Positions 49,480-59,072 of a DNA stretch of 64,000 nt are shown here, piece by piece (position 1 is the stretch's first letter; every line of letters starts with the position of its first letter). The position numbers and the translations under genes are program-made. The DNA comes from Yoonia sp. F2084L (GTDB taxonomy: Bacteria; Pseudomonadota; Alphaproteobacteria; Rhodobacterales; Rhodobacteraceae): NCBI RefSeq assembly GCF_023015625.1, contig NZ_JALKAH010000003.1:535882-599881 (forward strand), read 5' to 3'. Below the pieces are notes generated by a model. It was not told the origin of the DNA. It worked only from the letters and a program-made list of their open reading frames with translations, and searched no databases.

Positions 49480-50453
49480 ACGATAATGTCGTCAGCCGCA
49501 CGGCGCGCGCGGGCATACGCCACGCCCGCAGGCCTGCGGCCAATGCGAAATGCCGAAACCAAACGGCGGTCGGGTGAAATGTTTGCCATCTGTGTCACAA
49601 CCGATGCCGCCTTTGGATCATCCGCAAGTGCGGCCAAAACAGCAGCACCGAAACCTGCCGCTTCCATTTCCAGCCACACGCGGTAGAACGCACGCCCGCT
49701 GACCAAAGGTACTTCGTCCTCGGGGCGATGGAACAGCAGGATGGCGGCAGCGCTTTCGGTTTTGGCAGCCTCGGCCAAAAGCGGTGCGGCAAGCCTGATC
49801 GCGTTCAGTGGCTTAAAGAGCGGCCCCATCACCAAAGACGCGCCAGTCCTTTCGACAGCACCGAGGCCCATCGCATCGGCATTCAGCCCGTCCTGCGCCC
49901 ATTTTGGATGCCCACGTCTTAGCCGCATCCAAGACAACAGTTCCGCACGAAAATCGGCACGTGCCATAAAGCCGAAACTTGCATCATCGATGACCTTCGC
50001 CAAGGCCACGATATCTGTGTGGTCAGCAACCACGGCACAATCATCCGAGTTCAAGGCGCGCACGGCGTCCCGATCTTGCGGGGTGGGCGCCACAAAAGGC
50101 CCGCGCCAGCTTTGGCGGGCCTCGACATGATCTGCCAGCGGGTCGGCACTGCCTGCATCGGCGACCGTAAAGCGCGCAACAAAGCGCAAATCTTCGTGGC
50201 CATTGCCCTTTTCATCCGTTTCTGTCAGGGCCAATCCACGTTTTCGTGCCGCCAGCGACATTCCCTCGATCGCGGCCCCCATGCTGATTGCCGCGTCATG
50301 CCCGCGCGGGTCGCCGGCAGACAAGCGGACGGTCTTGTCTTCGAACAGGTCGAATGAATTGCCGTTTAGCCTCCACCGCGCGGGCTGAACGTTGTGCACG
50401 CTGGGGGCCAGACGTGCCTCTGCAACCAATCGTTGAAAAAGATCAGGTGTCAT
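49476..50453 (-). CDS. Nitroreductase-family flavoprotein
   Basis: A 325-residue protein of the FMN nitroreductase fold, seen in LVAEARLAPSVHNVQPARWRL at the start, DPRGHDAAISMGAAIEGMSLAA in the middle and the FYRVWLEMEAAGFGAAVLA helix near the end; the pattern is closest to the divergent Acg-like group. It starts inside the stop of the GNAT gene (ATGA, 50450-50453). With ThiF and GNAT it forms a three-gene cassette, so it probably acts on a product those enzymes modify (inference). Confidence 0.75.
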   Translation of the reverse strand: MTPDLFQRLVAEARLAPSVHNVQPARWRLNGNSFDLFEDKTVRLSAGDPRGHDAAISMGAAIEGMSLAARKRGLALTETDEKGNGHEDLRFVARFTVADAGSADPLADHVEARQSWRGPFVAPTPQDRDAVRALNSDDCAVVADHTDIVALAKVIDDASFGFMARADFRAELLSWMRLRRGHPKWAQDGLNADAMGLGAVERTGASLVMGPLFKPLNAIRLAAPLLAEAAKTESAAAILLFHRPEDEVPLVSGRAFYRVWLEMEAAGFGAAVLAALADDPKAASVVTQMANISPDRRLVSAFRIGRRPAGVAYARARRAADDIIV

Positions 50454-51538
50454 GATGTTAGGTCCTTGCGGAACAGATGAAGACGGTGCAGCGGTTTTGC
50501 CCCGATCTTATCCATCATGCGGAGCGACGCGGTGTTTTCATCGGCGATCCATGTCACCCCAAGGCGTTCATATCCGGCGCTGCGCAGTTGGGTCAGTGTG
50601 CGGGCCAATATCGCACTCATCAAGCCGCGACCGTGACAGCGTTGGGCAACCGAATAGAAAATGATGACGGCACGCTTGCGGCGCAATCGGTATCGCAAGA
50701 AATGGACGGGTGTCATTAAGCTGAACCGTGACCGCGTGGCTTTGAGAAACCCGTTCAGGTCCGGGATGCAGATCACCACACCGACTGGGTCACCGTGCTG
50801 CATGACCACCGAACTTAACCGCGTATCCATAATCGACATCATTTCACCTGCCTGAAAGGTGAATTCTTCCGTCGTCTGCGGCACAAACATGGGGTTTTGC
50901 GCAAAACCATCGTTCAGCACGATGCGCGCATCCTCCATGCGGGCCTTGAACATGCGCCGCTCAATCGGCGCAAAGCGAAACTCATCCGACAGCTGGCCCC
51001 TAGGTATGACGGCATTCGCCAGATTCAGATCAAAGGTCGTCACCGGAAAGAAAGCTTCAAACCCGTTTTGCTTGAGCAATTCGGGAATATGGGGCGGGTT
51101 CACGACCATATCGGTGTAGCCGGGCTTGCCGAAGTTGTCCGTCTGCACCCCCATCTGCTGCATCGCTGTGAGATTGAAATTGCCGACCAGTTCATCAAAG
51201 CCGCGTTCCCGCGCCCAGTGTTCGGCTTTGGACAGTAGGGCCGCTGCGATGTCCGGGTCGTCTGCACAGTCGAAGAACCCAAACGAGGCCCGGTTGCTTC
51301 CGTGAAGTTGGTTTGATTTGTGGTGGGCGTGAACGACAATCCGGCCCAATGGGCGATCATCCTTGAACGCCGTGTAATAGCTGAACGCTGCATCATCTGG
51401 AAAAAGTGGATTGGTGCCGGAGGTGACAAACCGCTTCAGATCTGATTTGAGTGGCGAGACATAGGGCGATCCCGCATCATATGCATGAAAGGGCACATCA
51501 AAGAATGAAGCAAAGTCTCTTTCGATGACCTTGATCAT
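50450..51538 (-). CDS. GNAT-like acyltransferase
   Basis: A 362-residue protein. The C-terminal part has the acetyltransferase fold: AVIIFYSVAQRCHGRGLMSAILARTL carries a Q/RxxGxG/A-like acyl-CoA loop, followed by LGVTWIADENTASLRMMDKIGAKP. The N-terminal half (about 1-180) holds a second region (DELVGNFNLTAMQQMGVQTD, MVVNPPHIPELLKQNGFEAF), so it may be a tandem GNAT. It sits between ThiF and the nitroreductase on one transcript. Confidence 0.75.
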   Translation of the reverse strand: MIKVIERDFASFFDVPFHAYDAGSPYVSPLKSDLKRFVTSGTNPLFPDDAAFSYYTAFKDDRPLGRIVVHAHHKSNQLHGSNRASFGFFDCADDPDIAAALLSKAEHWARERGFDELVGNFNLTAMQQMGVQTDNFGKPGYTDMVVNPPHIPELLKQNGFEAFFPVTTFDLNLANAVIPRGQLSDEFRFAPIERRMFKARMEDARIVLNDGFAQNPMFVPQTTEEFTFQAGEMMSIMDTRLSSVVMQHGDPVGVVICIPDLNGFLKATRSRFSLMTPVHFLRYRLRRKRAVIIFYSVAQRCHGRGLMSAILARTLTQLRSAGYERLGVTWIADENTASLRMMDKIGAKPLHRLHLFRKDLTS

Positions 51539-51578
51539 CTTTTAGTCTCTTGTTCTGCCAAGGCTGCGGTATGGCCAG

Positions 51579-52469
51579 TCATGTCATCAAACGCTGAAGA
51601 AAGCGCCTGACCAACGGCTTCAGACACGCGGCAATCATTGCGTTTCGGGGTCGTTCAACCCGTCCGGCATGCGGGTTGAAGAACCAACCGCGATAGTCGG
51701 CACCGGGCGGCTTGCCCAGAATGCCGTTCACCACCTCATAGGCCATCAGCATCCCCGTCGATAAAACCATTGGTGCGAAAGACATACGGCTGCGTTTACC
51801 AGCGGTCACCTCTCCTGCGAGGTCAAGATCAATGTATTTGCGCGAGGATGAGTTGACGACAACATAGAGGGCCTCATTAAAAAACGCCTCGTCACGTTGG
51901 TCTGGGCTCAGTTTATCCCAAGCGGTGCCAATCGTGGGATAGTCCAAGCGTTCCTCTGGCATCGGATCACCCGCTTGAGTGACATAGATGGACGGCAGCG
52001 GCGAGGCATATGCGTCAATGACAGCCCGTCCCGCAGCGCGGGCGGTCCGATAAAGCAGTAAGGATGCCCCAAGATCATCAGTTCCGTTGACCACAATCGC
52101 ACTGGACGACACGGCTTGTTCGACATGATCGGGCCAATCGTCGTGATAGACTGTGATCTTCATTTCGGGGTTGATGCGCAGACACATATCGCGGGTCGCT
52201 TCGGCCTTATGGTGGCCAATGGTTTCCTGAAAAGCGAAGGCCTGCCTGTTCATGTTGGACGTTTCAAAGACGTCGATATCCGCGAGGATCAACCGCCCCA
52301 CGCCCATCCGTGCAAGGGCAAACACACATGCACCACCCATGCCACCGGTGCCACAGACAAAAACCTGGGTGTCGCGCAGTCGCGCCTGTTCCTCAGGTGT
52401 GACAAAGCCGATGTTGCGGTTTGTGAAGTCAGTGTAGTCGAAACTCAAGAAACGTCCCTTCGCGGTCAC
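51579..52469 (-). CDS. ThiF-family (E1-like) adenylyltransferase
   Basis: A 296-residue E1-like enzyme that activates a carboxyl group as acyl-AMP. The nucleotide loop is FVCGTGGMGGACVFALARMG (about residues 37-56), followed by the LILADIDVFETSNMNRQAF segment with the acidic residues and Arg needed for ATP, and VVNGTDDLGASLL. There is no CxxC zinc pair, and I see no obvious catalytic Cys after the adenylation core. First gene of the ThiF-GNAT-nitroreductase cassette. Confidence 0.85.
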   Translation of the reverse strand: MTAKGRFLSFDYTDFTNRNIGFVTPEEQARLRDTQVFVCGTGGMGGACVFALARMGVGRLILADIDVFETSNMNRQAFAFQETIGHHKAEATRDMCLRINPEMKITVYHDDWPDHVEQAVSSSAIVVNGTDDLGASLLLYRTARAAGRAVIDAYASPLPSIYVTQAGDPMPEERLDYPTIGTAWDKLSPDQRDEAFFNEALYVVVNSSSRKYIDLDLAGEVTAGKRSRMSFAPMVLSTGMLMAYEVVNGILGKPPGADYRGWFFNPHAGRVERPRNAMIAACLKPLVRRFLQRLMT

Positions 52470-52815
52470 AGTATATTTCAGCGGCGGCTGTTAGACTGAT
52501 ACCATGCAGGCAAAATCAACCGCTGCAATACTAAAACGGCGACAGTTGCCCCAACGCCAGCGCGTGATGCCTTGCGCGGAGCAGAGAATTGCGGGAAAGC
52601 GCCAAACCACTTAGGGTTCTGACCCCATACATCGACGGTGCTACCACCCGCAGTAGCCGGCCCAAACCTGCCATTGACAGGCCAACCGAGTGCTCCGTTA
52701 CGAACTTTCGCCGCAGCCGCAAAAACCAGTTGAGTGGCGAAGTCACACATCGCGGGACGAAACGGACCCTCGTGAATACATTGCGAAGGTCCGCTGCTGT
52801 TGTCAGCGATAGCTC
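52470..52815. other. Gene-free stretch between ThiF and FMO genes
   Basis: About 345 bases separating two minus-strand transcription units. The open frames here look like chance readings and have no ribosome sites. It must hold the ThiF promoter near 52470-52560, but I could not fix one by eye. Confidence 0.45.
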
Positions 52816-54615
52816 TCAGGAAAGGTGGTGGACCTCCTGCAACCCATAAACAGGCGTTGGAAGGCCCTCCATCCGCGCCTTGATCTGCAAGGACAAAAAC
52901 TGCGAGTAGTGCCGCGACTGGTGCAGGTTACCGCCATGCATCCAAAGGTTTGGAACTTGGGTCGGTTTCCACATATTCCGCTGCTCGCCTTCCCATGGTC
53001 CGGGGTCCTTTGTTGTGTCAGACCCAAGCCCCCAGCATTTGCCAAGCTGGTCAGCCGTCTCTTGCCCCATCAGATCAGCGACCCAACCGTTCATTGAGTT
53101 GTAGCCGGTTGCGTAAACCACCAGATCAGCGTCCAGATGTGTGCCATCATCCAGAATTACCCCGGTTTCATCCAAGGCTGTGACCTGTCCGCGCTTCAGT
53201 TTGACATCTCCGTCGATGATCAACTGGCTTGCGCCGACGTCAATGTAATACCCCGACCCGCGCCGCAGATACTTCATGAAAAGCCCGCTTTCGTCGTCGC
53301 CCCAATCCAGCCAGAAGCCAGCTTTTTCCAGCCCGTCGTAGAACTCTTTGTCCTGCTCTTTCATGGTCGCATAGGCAGGAATCTGGAACTGGTGTAATAT
53401 GCGATACGGCAACGACGCGAAGATCAGGTCCGCCTTTTCCGTCGTCACGCCTGCCGCAACGGCTCTTTCAGAGTACAGATCACCAAGCCCCACCTCCATC
53501 AAGGTCTCTGAGCGCACGATATGGGTTGATGACCTTTGCACCATTGTGACGTCCGCGTCGTGTTCCCACAGCGCGGCACAGATGTCATGGGCCGAGTTGT
53601 TCGAACCCACCACAACGACCTTCTTGCCGGACCAGGCATCAGGTCCGTCATGTTCCGAGGAATGCTGTTGAACGCCTTTGAACGTCTCCATTCCGGGGAA
53701 GTCCGGCATCCGCTTTTTGCCCGACATGCCGGTGGCCATGACAAGCTGCTTGGGTTTGAGCACAACCTCTTCGCCGTCGCGATCGACCACAATGGTCCAT
53801 TCGCCGGATGCTGTGTCAAACTTGGCAGACTTTGCGGTGGTGTGCGTCCAATAGTTCAGCTCCATCACTTTGGTGTACATCTCCAGCCAATCACCTATTT
53901 TATCCTTCGGCGAAAAAACCGGCCAGTTTTCCGGGAATTTTATGTAGGGAAGATGGTCATACCAGATCGGGTCATGCAGGCAGAGCGACTTGTAGCGGTT
54001 GCGCCAGCTGTCGCCGGGTCGCGCGTTACGTTCGACAATAATCGTTGGCACACCAAGCTGGCGTAGCCGAGCGCCCATTGCGATGCCACCCTGTCCGCCG
54101 CCGATGATGACGCAATAGGGTTGCTTTTCGTAACCAAGCTCAGCTTCTTCGCGGGCGCGTTCTTCGGCCCAGGTCGCCCTGTTCTTTCCCGCCCCGTGCT
54201 TTGCGCCCATTGGCCGATTGTAGCCGGCCGGTTCCTCGTAACCCTTCAGCTCTGTCATCGTTGTCAGCAGGGTCCAAATTTTATCACCCTTGAGACGCAA
54301 TAAACCGAAACCGCGCGCCACTACTGTTTCGAATTCAATCCAGGCGGTCGTAATGCCCCCATCTTCTGTTGGAACTTCACCCTCAGCAATTCTCCAGCCA
54401 CCGGGCTTGGTAGTGGCCAGCTGATGGGACAACATATCCGCAATCTGATCCTTGCCTTCGACAGTCTTGATATTCCAAGTAAAGCTGACAAGGTCGCGCC
54501 AATAGCACTCGTCGTCGAACATATCACAGGCTGCGGCAATATCCCCTTTCGATAACGCCTCACCGAATGCGTCCAAGAACGCCTGAGTTTGATCAGAAAC
54601 CGTGGTATCGAGCAT
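52816..54615 (-). CDS. Flavin-containing monooxygenase with N-terminal NTF2-like domain
   Basis: A 599-residue NADPH-dependent monooxygenase. The N-terminal NTF2/SnoaL-like domain (about 1-145) reads FGEALSKGDIAAACDMFDDE and WRDLVSFTWNIKTVEGKDQI. The FAD motif is CVIIGGGQGGIAMGARLRQL (about 165), followed by GDSWRNRYKSLCLHDP; the NADPH motif is VVVVGSNNSAHDICAALWEH (about 335), with VVYATGYNS near the end. I place the start at 54615 because GGAGG lies seven bases before it. Substrate unknown. Confidence 0.88.
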   Translation of the reverse strand: MLDTTVSDQTQAFLDAFGEALSKGDIAAACDMFDDECYWRDLVSFTWNIKTVEGKDQIADMLSHQLATTKPGGWRIAEGEVPTEDGGITTAWIEFETVVARGFGLLRLKGDKIWTLLTTMTELKGYEEPAGYNRPMGAKHGAGKNRATWAEERAREEAELGYEKQPYCVIIGGGQGGIAMGARLRQLGVPTIIVERNARPGDSWRNRYKSLCLHDPIWYDHLPYIKFPENWPVFSPKDKIGDWLEMYTKVMELNYWTHTTAKSAKFDTASGEWTIVVDRDGEEVVLKPKQLVMATGMSGKKRMPDFPGMETFKGVQQHSSEHDGPDAWSGKKVVVVGSNNSAHDICAALWEHDADVTMVQRSSTHIVRSETLMEVGLGDLYSERAVAAGVTTEKADLIFASLPYRILHQFQIPAYATMKEQDKEFYDGLEKAGFWLDWGDDESGLFMKYLRRGSGYYIDVGASQLIIDGDVKLKRGQVTALDETGVILDDGTHLDADLVVYATGYNSMNGWVADLMGQETADQLGKCWGLGSDTTKDPGPWEGEQRNMWKPTQVPNLWMHGGNLHQSRHYSQFLSLQIKARMEGLPTPVYGLQEVHHLS

Positions 54616-54828
54616 GTTATTCCTCCCTTTTCGCTTCGATTTCCAATGAGCGTAGCACATTACGCGAGTCGGTCTATTCTTTGGCCGAAGCCGTGAGGCT
54701 GGACGTTCGTGCAAAGCGCAGCACCGGGTAACGAGTACTCTCAGCCAGCCTCGACTGCGCCGCAGCATGTTGGTGCGTTCAGCCCAAATTCGTTGCGGGC
54801 GGCCCATACCGATATAGGTTCGCTAACC

Positions 54829-54888
54829 TGAACGGCGTTCAATAGCATTGACGGGAAACAAATCCGAAGCTATCATGAACGTAGTTCA
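54829..54888 (+). promoter_or_regulatory. Promoter bracketed by TGAAC-N3-GTTCA dyads
   Basis: TTGACG (54848-54853) and TATCAT (54871-54876) are exactly 17 bases apart. The dyad TGAACGGCGTTCA (54829-54841) ends six bases before the -35, and TGAACGTAGTTCA (54876-54888) overlaps the -10 and start point. Centres are 47 bp apart. A further dyad AGGTT-CGCT-AACCT abuts at 54816-54829. The half-sites look like those of TetR-type repressors. It points toward the DUF2339 gene; the rest of 54616-54965 is empty. Confidence 0.65.
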
Positions 54889-54965
54889 ATTATAGGGCGT
54901 GATCATTTCCCTGAACTATTTCTAACGAGCCGTCTGTTGGTGGCTACATTTACGTTATCGCTGCG

Positions 54966-57719
54966 ATGGTCGACCTTGTAATAGTGCAAGGTCTGCAATC
55001 AGACCACCTCGTAGCGCCATCAATAGGGAACAGTACCTTGGAAGCTCTTTTTGCCCTTGCCATCCTTCTGGTCTTCGCGATCCCGGTCGCAGTGATCTAC
55101 CTATTGATCTCGAACGCAGGACTACGACGGCGCGTCGCTGCACTAGAAGAGAGCAGTTCAAGTGATGTTGTGGAAGAAAAGGTTACTGCGCGCGCTGAAC
55201 CAAAAAGCTTGCCTGCCAAGCCTTTAGCATCGCCGCAACCCGTGACTGTTGCGCCTAAAGCCCCGAAGCTGGAGTCCGATGACCCCGTTGAAGGACCCCC
55301 AAAAGCCATTGTGATGACACGCAACAACTTTGGATTGCTGATCGCATGGATCATGCAGAATTGGTTCTACGCTGTTTCCGCTGTGTCACTCGCTCTCGCG
55401 GGCATTTTTCTTGTGCTTTATGGCGTGGAACAAGGCCTATTGCCTCCGTCTGTACGCATCGCTGCCGCCTTTGCCTTTGGAGCCGCCCTGGTCGGCGCTG
55501 GAGAATACATTCGCCGGCGTTACGGCGACGATGAAAACAGTAGCACCGCCTACTTGCCCTCAACCTTTTCCGGTGCCGGGATCGTTACATTGTTTGGTGC
55601 CGTGCTGGCCGCACGCCTGCTGTATGGATTTATCGGGCCGGAAATAGCGCTTGTTGGCATGGCGCTTGTTGGCGCAATTGCGCTCGTGTTGGGTTGGTTT
55701 TATGGACCACTGCTTGCAGGTGTTGGCGTGATTGGCGCAATGGCGGCACCCTTCATTGTTGGCGGTTCATCTGACGACCCCAGTTGGCTATTGGCTTATT
55801 TTGCGATTGTGGCTGTCGTTGGGCTTGCCATTGATACGCTACGCCGTTGGGCATGGGTTTCGGTGATTTCCCTGGTGATGGGTTTTGGCGCTGGCGCGCT
55901 ACTCGTGCTTGATGCCGGTTGGCAGGTTCAGCCCTTTTTTGTCATGTACTGCGCTCTATTGGTTGCGGCGGCAATCGCGATACCCGTGAGGACGCTAACG
56001 CCAAATCATGACGGTACACCACTCAGTTTGGCACTATTTGCCCGTGCCAAGGGTGACGCGTGGCCCGAGTTTCCCACGCGACTTGCTGGTGGTGCCATTC
56101 TGGCGGCAAGCATAGCGATCGTGCTGACCGTGTTTGATACATCCCGCGCGGATCTGTTCTGGATCGGGGTGATCGTGTTGGCGGGAATGGTATTGGCTTT
56201 GCTGACCTGGGCGCGTCACGCGTCCGCTTTGACCGATCTAGCGGCGTTGCCAGCGACAGCGCTTATCGTTGTTGTTGCCGGCGGAGCGCGGCTTTGGAGG
56301 GCGCAGGCAAGCGCAGCAATGGAACCCGAAGCGGCGATGCCCTTGATGGCCAGCATATTGGTTCTCATCGGTGTGACCGTGTCAGTTGTGGCCGCATGGC
56401 GGTCGCTGCGCGGCGGGCAGGCGCAAATCTTTGTGGCGATTGGTGCGGCAGTATTCGCGCCAGTATTGGCCATCGTCATCGAAGTCTTTTGGAGCCCGAT
56501 CACGCCGCTTGGCACCTACACCTGGGCGCTTCATGCTATGGCAATCGGGGCCGTGATGGTCGTGATGGCGGAACGTTTTGCGCGCGCGGACGGGCCAGAT
56601 GAACGACAGCGGATGTCGTTTGCCGTTTTGTCTGCACTTGCTTGCATCGCGTTTGGCGTTGTCATTGTGTTTACGACATCGGCGCTGACGACCGCACTGG
56701 CGATCACAGTCGTGGCCGCAGCATGGCTTGATCGACAATTCAATTTGCCGCTTATGGGGCTCTATATTCTGGCGGGGATCGCGACGATCGGCTATCGCCT
56801 GGTTGTTGATCCCGGCCTTGAATGGGCTGCTGATGCGCCCATCTTTGAAATGCTGCTTTCACATGGCGGGGCCGCGTTGGCATTTGCTGTTTCCTGGGCC
56901 TTTGTGAAAACGGCCAAACGGCCGCGATCCGAGGTTTTGCTCGAAAGTGCGGTGTTTTCTTCAACGGCGATCTTGCTATCGCTGCTGCTTTATCGGTCTA
57001 TTCTTTATTGGAGCGGCGAAGTTGCAACAATAAGCCATTGGTCCGTCGGCATCGGTGCTACGATTTGGATAGCGCTTGGATTGACGCAATTGCGCAGGCT
57101 TGAGATTGGCGGAGCGTTGTTGGTATTACGAAAGATACTAGGGGCGGGCTTCTTGTTAATTGGCGCGCTGCAACTGGCGCTGGTCGTTTCGGTGCTTAAC
57201 CCCGTGTTCGACGTCTTTGGCAATCCGGTTTTGGGGCCGCGCTTGTTCAACACTTTGACCTCTGCCTATTTGTTGCCAGCGGTGATACTCGCATTGGGCT
57301 ATAAATGGCTTCGCGGCTTGCCAAGTATCCTGAGGATCAGTTTTGCGGCAGTCTCAGTTGGGCTCGCTGCCCTTTGGCTTACCCTCACGATAAGGCACTT
57401 TTGGCGTGGTTCAAGTGAGATGAGCCTGCCGGGGATTGGTCAACCAGAACTCTACAGCTACACATTGGCACTGCTCGTCGTAGGTGCTGGTCTATTCTAC
57501 CAATCGCTCGCGCGCTCCAGCGTGCCATTGCGCAAAGCAGGGCTTGTCGTGATCGGGCTGGCGGTTGCCAAGGTCTTCGTGATTGATATCAGCGGGCTTG
57601 GTGGCCTGATCCGCGTATTCTCTTTGATGTTCCTGGGGTTGGCTCTCGCCGGGTTGGCATGGCTTAACCGTTGGGCCGCAGAGCGCAACAAGAGATCAGA
57701 AGAAACTGAAGTGCCCTGA
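54966..57719 (+). CDS. Giant DUF2339 membrane protein
   Basis: A 917-residue protein with an N-terminal anchor (LEALFALAILLVFAIPVAVIYLLI), a short coiled-coil and Pro/Ala-rich linker (about 60-115), then some 20 or more hydrophobic spans to the end. NWFYAVSAVSLALAGIFLVLYG and the alternating Ala/Leu/Val-rich helices are typical of the DUF2339 family, whose function is unknown. No clear ribosome site precedes ATG 54966. It stands alone, behind the promoter at 54829-54888. Confidence 0.82.
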   Translation: MVDLVIVQGLQSDHLVAPSIGNSTLEALFALAILLVFAIPVAVIYLLISNAGLRRRVAALEESSSSDVVEEKVTARAEPKSLPAKPLASPQPVTVAPKAPKLESDDPVEGPPKAIVMTRNNFGLLIAWIMQNWFYAVSAVSLALAGIFLVLYGVEQGLLPPSVRIAAAFAFGAALVGAGEYIRRRYGDDENSSTAYLPSTFSGAGIVTLFGAVLAARLLYGFIGPEIALVGMALVGAIALVLGWFYGPLLAGVGVIGAMAAPFIVGGSSDDPSWLLAYFAIVAVVGLAIDTLRRWAWVSVISLVMGFGAGALLVLDAGWQVQPFFVMYCALLVAAAIAIPVRTLTPNHDGTPLSLALFARAKGDAWPEFPTRLAGGAILAASIAIVLTVFDTSRADLFWIGVIVLAGMVLALLTWARHASALTDLAALPATALIVVVAGGARLWRAQASAAMEPEAAMPLMASILVLIGVTVSVVAAWRSLRGGQAQIFVAIGAAVFAPVLAIVIEVFWSPITPLGTYTWALHAMAIGAVMVVMAERFARADGPDERQRMSFAVLSALACIAFGVVIVFTTSALTTALAITVVAAAWLDRQFNLPLMGLYILAGIATIGYRLVVDPGLEWAADAPIFEMLLSHGGAALAFAVSWAFVKTAKRPRSEVLLESAVFSSTAILLSLLLYRSILYWSGEVATISHWSVGIGATIWIALGLTQLRRLEIGGALLVLRKILGAGFLLIGALQLALVVSVLNPVFDVFGNPVLGPRLFNTLTSAYLLPAVILALGYKWLRGLPSILRISFAAVSVGLAALWLTLTIRHFWRGSSEMSLPGIGQPELYSYTLALLVVGAGLFYQSLARSSVPLRKAGLVVIGLAVAKVFVIDISGLGGLIRVFSLMFLGLALAGLAWLNRWAAERNKRSEETEVP

Positions 57720-58048
57720 CAAACCGACCCATTGCGAACACTCAAGCTGCCGTCGCGATGCGGCAGTTGCAGCCCGCAAAGCAGACATTGGCTATGGCGG
57801 AAAAACTGGCGATGGCCCAACTGACGATCTGCGGGACTTTCTGGGCTTTTGCTGCGGCTGGGCCAACGACCGGTTTTGGCTGTTCTTAGAAGCCGACATT
57901 CGCCGCGACCCAATATCTGCTTCAAACCGAGATCAGATCGTGCGTGACGGCGGCGCCACCTAAGATCGCTTGATCCATGCCAGATTGGACGGAGGTATGC
58001 TGCTTGTCAGAGGTTTTCGCGAACCCGGACGTTGTCATTCACGGTTTC
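57720..58048. other. Gene-free stretch after the DUF2339 gene
   Basis: About 330 bases with no supported gene. Phrases such as ttgcagcccgcaaagcagacattgg give the impression of decayed sequence, but I cannot identify an ancestor. Confidence 0.4.
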
Positions 58049-58075
58049 GGGGACAGGTTCGCACTTCCTGTCCCC
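58049..58075 (-). terminator. Hairpin after the 58086 gene
   Basis: GGGGACAGG and CCTGTCCCC form a perfect 9-bp stem round a nine-base loop, starting ten bases beyond the stop of the minus-strand gene. No T-run follows on either strand, so termination is plausible but not certain. Confidence 0.5.
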
Positions 58076-58085
58076 TGCAATGAAG

Positions 58086-58700
58086 TTACAAGTCCAGCAA
58101 ACGCCAAAGCTCTGCCAAAGTGCCATCGGATAACTCCCGACCGCCAGTCAATTCAGACAGGCTTTCTTCGGCAGTGATCTGGGCTTGGACTGCATTTTCT
58201 CTTGCGACTGTGTACTCTTGGGCAGCAGTTGTGACTGCGTCATCGTAACCACCTTCTGGGAATTCGGCGGCGATCTCATCCTCGGTTAGCTCTGTCAGCC
58301 GTTGATATTCAGCATATGCATCATCTTGGACGGCAACGACATCAGCAAATTCCTCTTGCGCCTGCTTAAAGACGCTAAGCTTGCCGGGCATGCTGTTGGG
58401 CGAAGCATTGGCCAGCGCGTTGGGGTTGGCATGTGCCGCATTCAAACCGCGGAGTTCGCGCGCAAGATGACCGCGGCCGTTGTTTCCCGCAGAACCGCGC
58501 TCAGCATTGTTTGCGCGACTGTTGCCGCGGTCGCCGCTATTCCCGTTTCCGTTCTTGTTCCCGTTGCCATTTCCGTTGCCGTTACCACCACGCTCTGCGA
58601 AGGCAGGTGCGGCTGACGTTGTGAATACTGTGGCTGCGGTAAAAGTGAGGGCGAGCGCAAAGCACGCGGTTTTCGCAATTGCTGAAGCTTTGGAGGTCAT
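58086..58700 (-). CDS. Secreted protein with Asn/Gly-rich N-terminal tract
   Basis: A 204-residue exported protein with a Sec signal peptide (TACFALALTFTAATVFTTSAAPAFA). Next comes a GN-repeat tract (about residues 37-75: GNGNGNGNKNGNGNSGDRG and onward), then a helical domain (VFKQAQEEFADVVAVQDDAY, YTVARENAVQAQITAEESLS) ending ELWRLLDL. No family recognised. A second N/G-rich protein is encoded 600 bases away on the other strand beside a two-component system. Surface or matrix location is inferred. Confidence 0.75.
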   Translation of the reverse strand: MTSKASAIAKTACFALALTFTAATVFTTSAAPAFAERGGNGNGNGNGNKNGNGNSGDRGNSRANNAERGSAGNNGRGHLARELRGLNAAHANPNALANASPNSMPGKLSVFKQAQEEFADVVAVQDDAYAEYQRLTELTEDEIAAEFPEGGYDDAVTTAAQEYTVARENAVQAQITAEESLSELTGGRELSDGTLAELWRLLDL

Positions 58701-59072
58701 ATCATTCGTCCTTGTTGCCGATGATTCGACCCCGTTAATACTTCTGGCTTGATGAATGCCTTCTGAACCGCCTGTTGGATGTGGTTCATCCTGGCAAGTG
58801 GGATAATGTCTGTAAGAATGACAAGGATAGCCAGCAAAAGCCTTGATCGCATGCTCAAAGTATTGAACGCGCCAAGTACCTCGTGACGTATGCGACCATT
58901 CTTTGTTGGGCAGATTATCATTAAAGCTTTCACAATCTGAATGCCCAAAATGATTAACAGAACGTTAATGGCTCATTCGGAAGCGGTTCATTGCGTCTAT
59001 GGCATGTTCGCTTGAGTGTCGGCGGGTTTTTGCCGAATCGCGGGACCAATAGAACGAACTGGAAGTAATCTC
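58701..59072. promoter_or_regulatory. Divergent intergenic region with 21-bp shared motif
   Basis: No supported gene in about 370 bases. It contains CTCATT-N7-GGTTCATT at 58972-58992, a motif that recurs with the same spacing at 62031-62051 beyond the two-component system. Both copies have a gttaa sequence upstream. Candidate binding site for the response regulator encoded at 59878. Confidence 0.5.

Noticed and set aside
58697..58948. 83-codon minus-strand frame upstream of the secreted N/G-rich protein
   Set aside because: Starts with TTG without a ribosome site and runs into the start of the real gene; no family resemblance.
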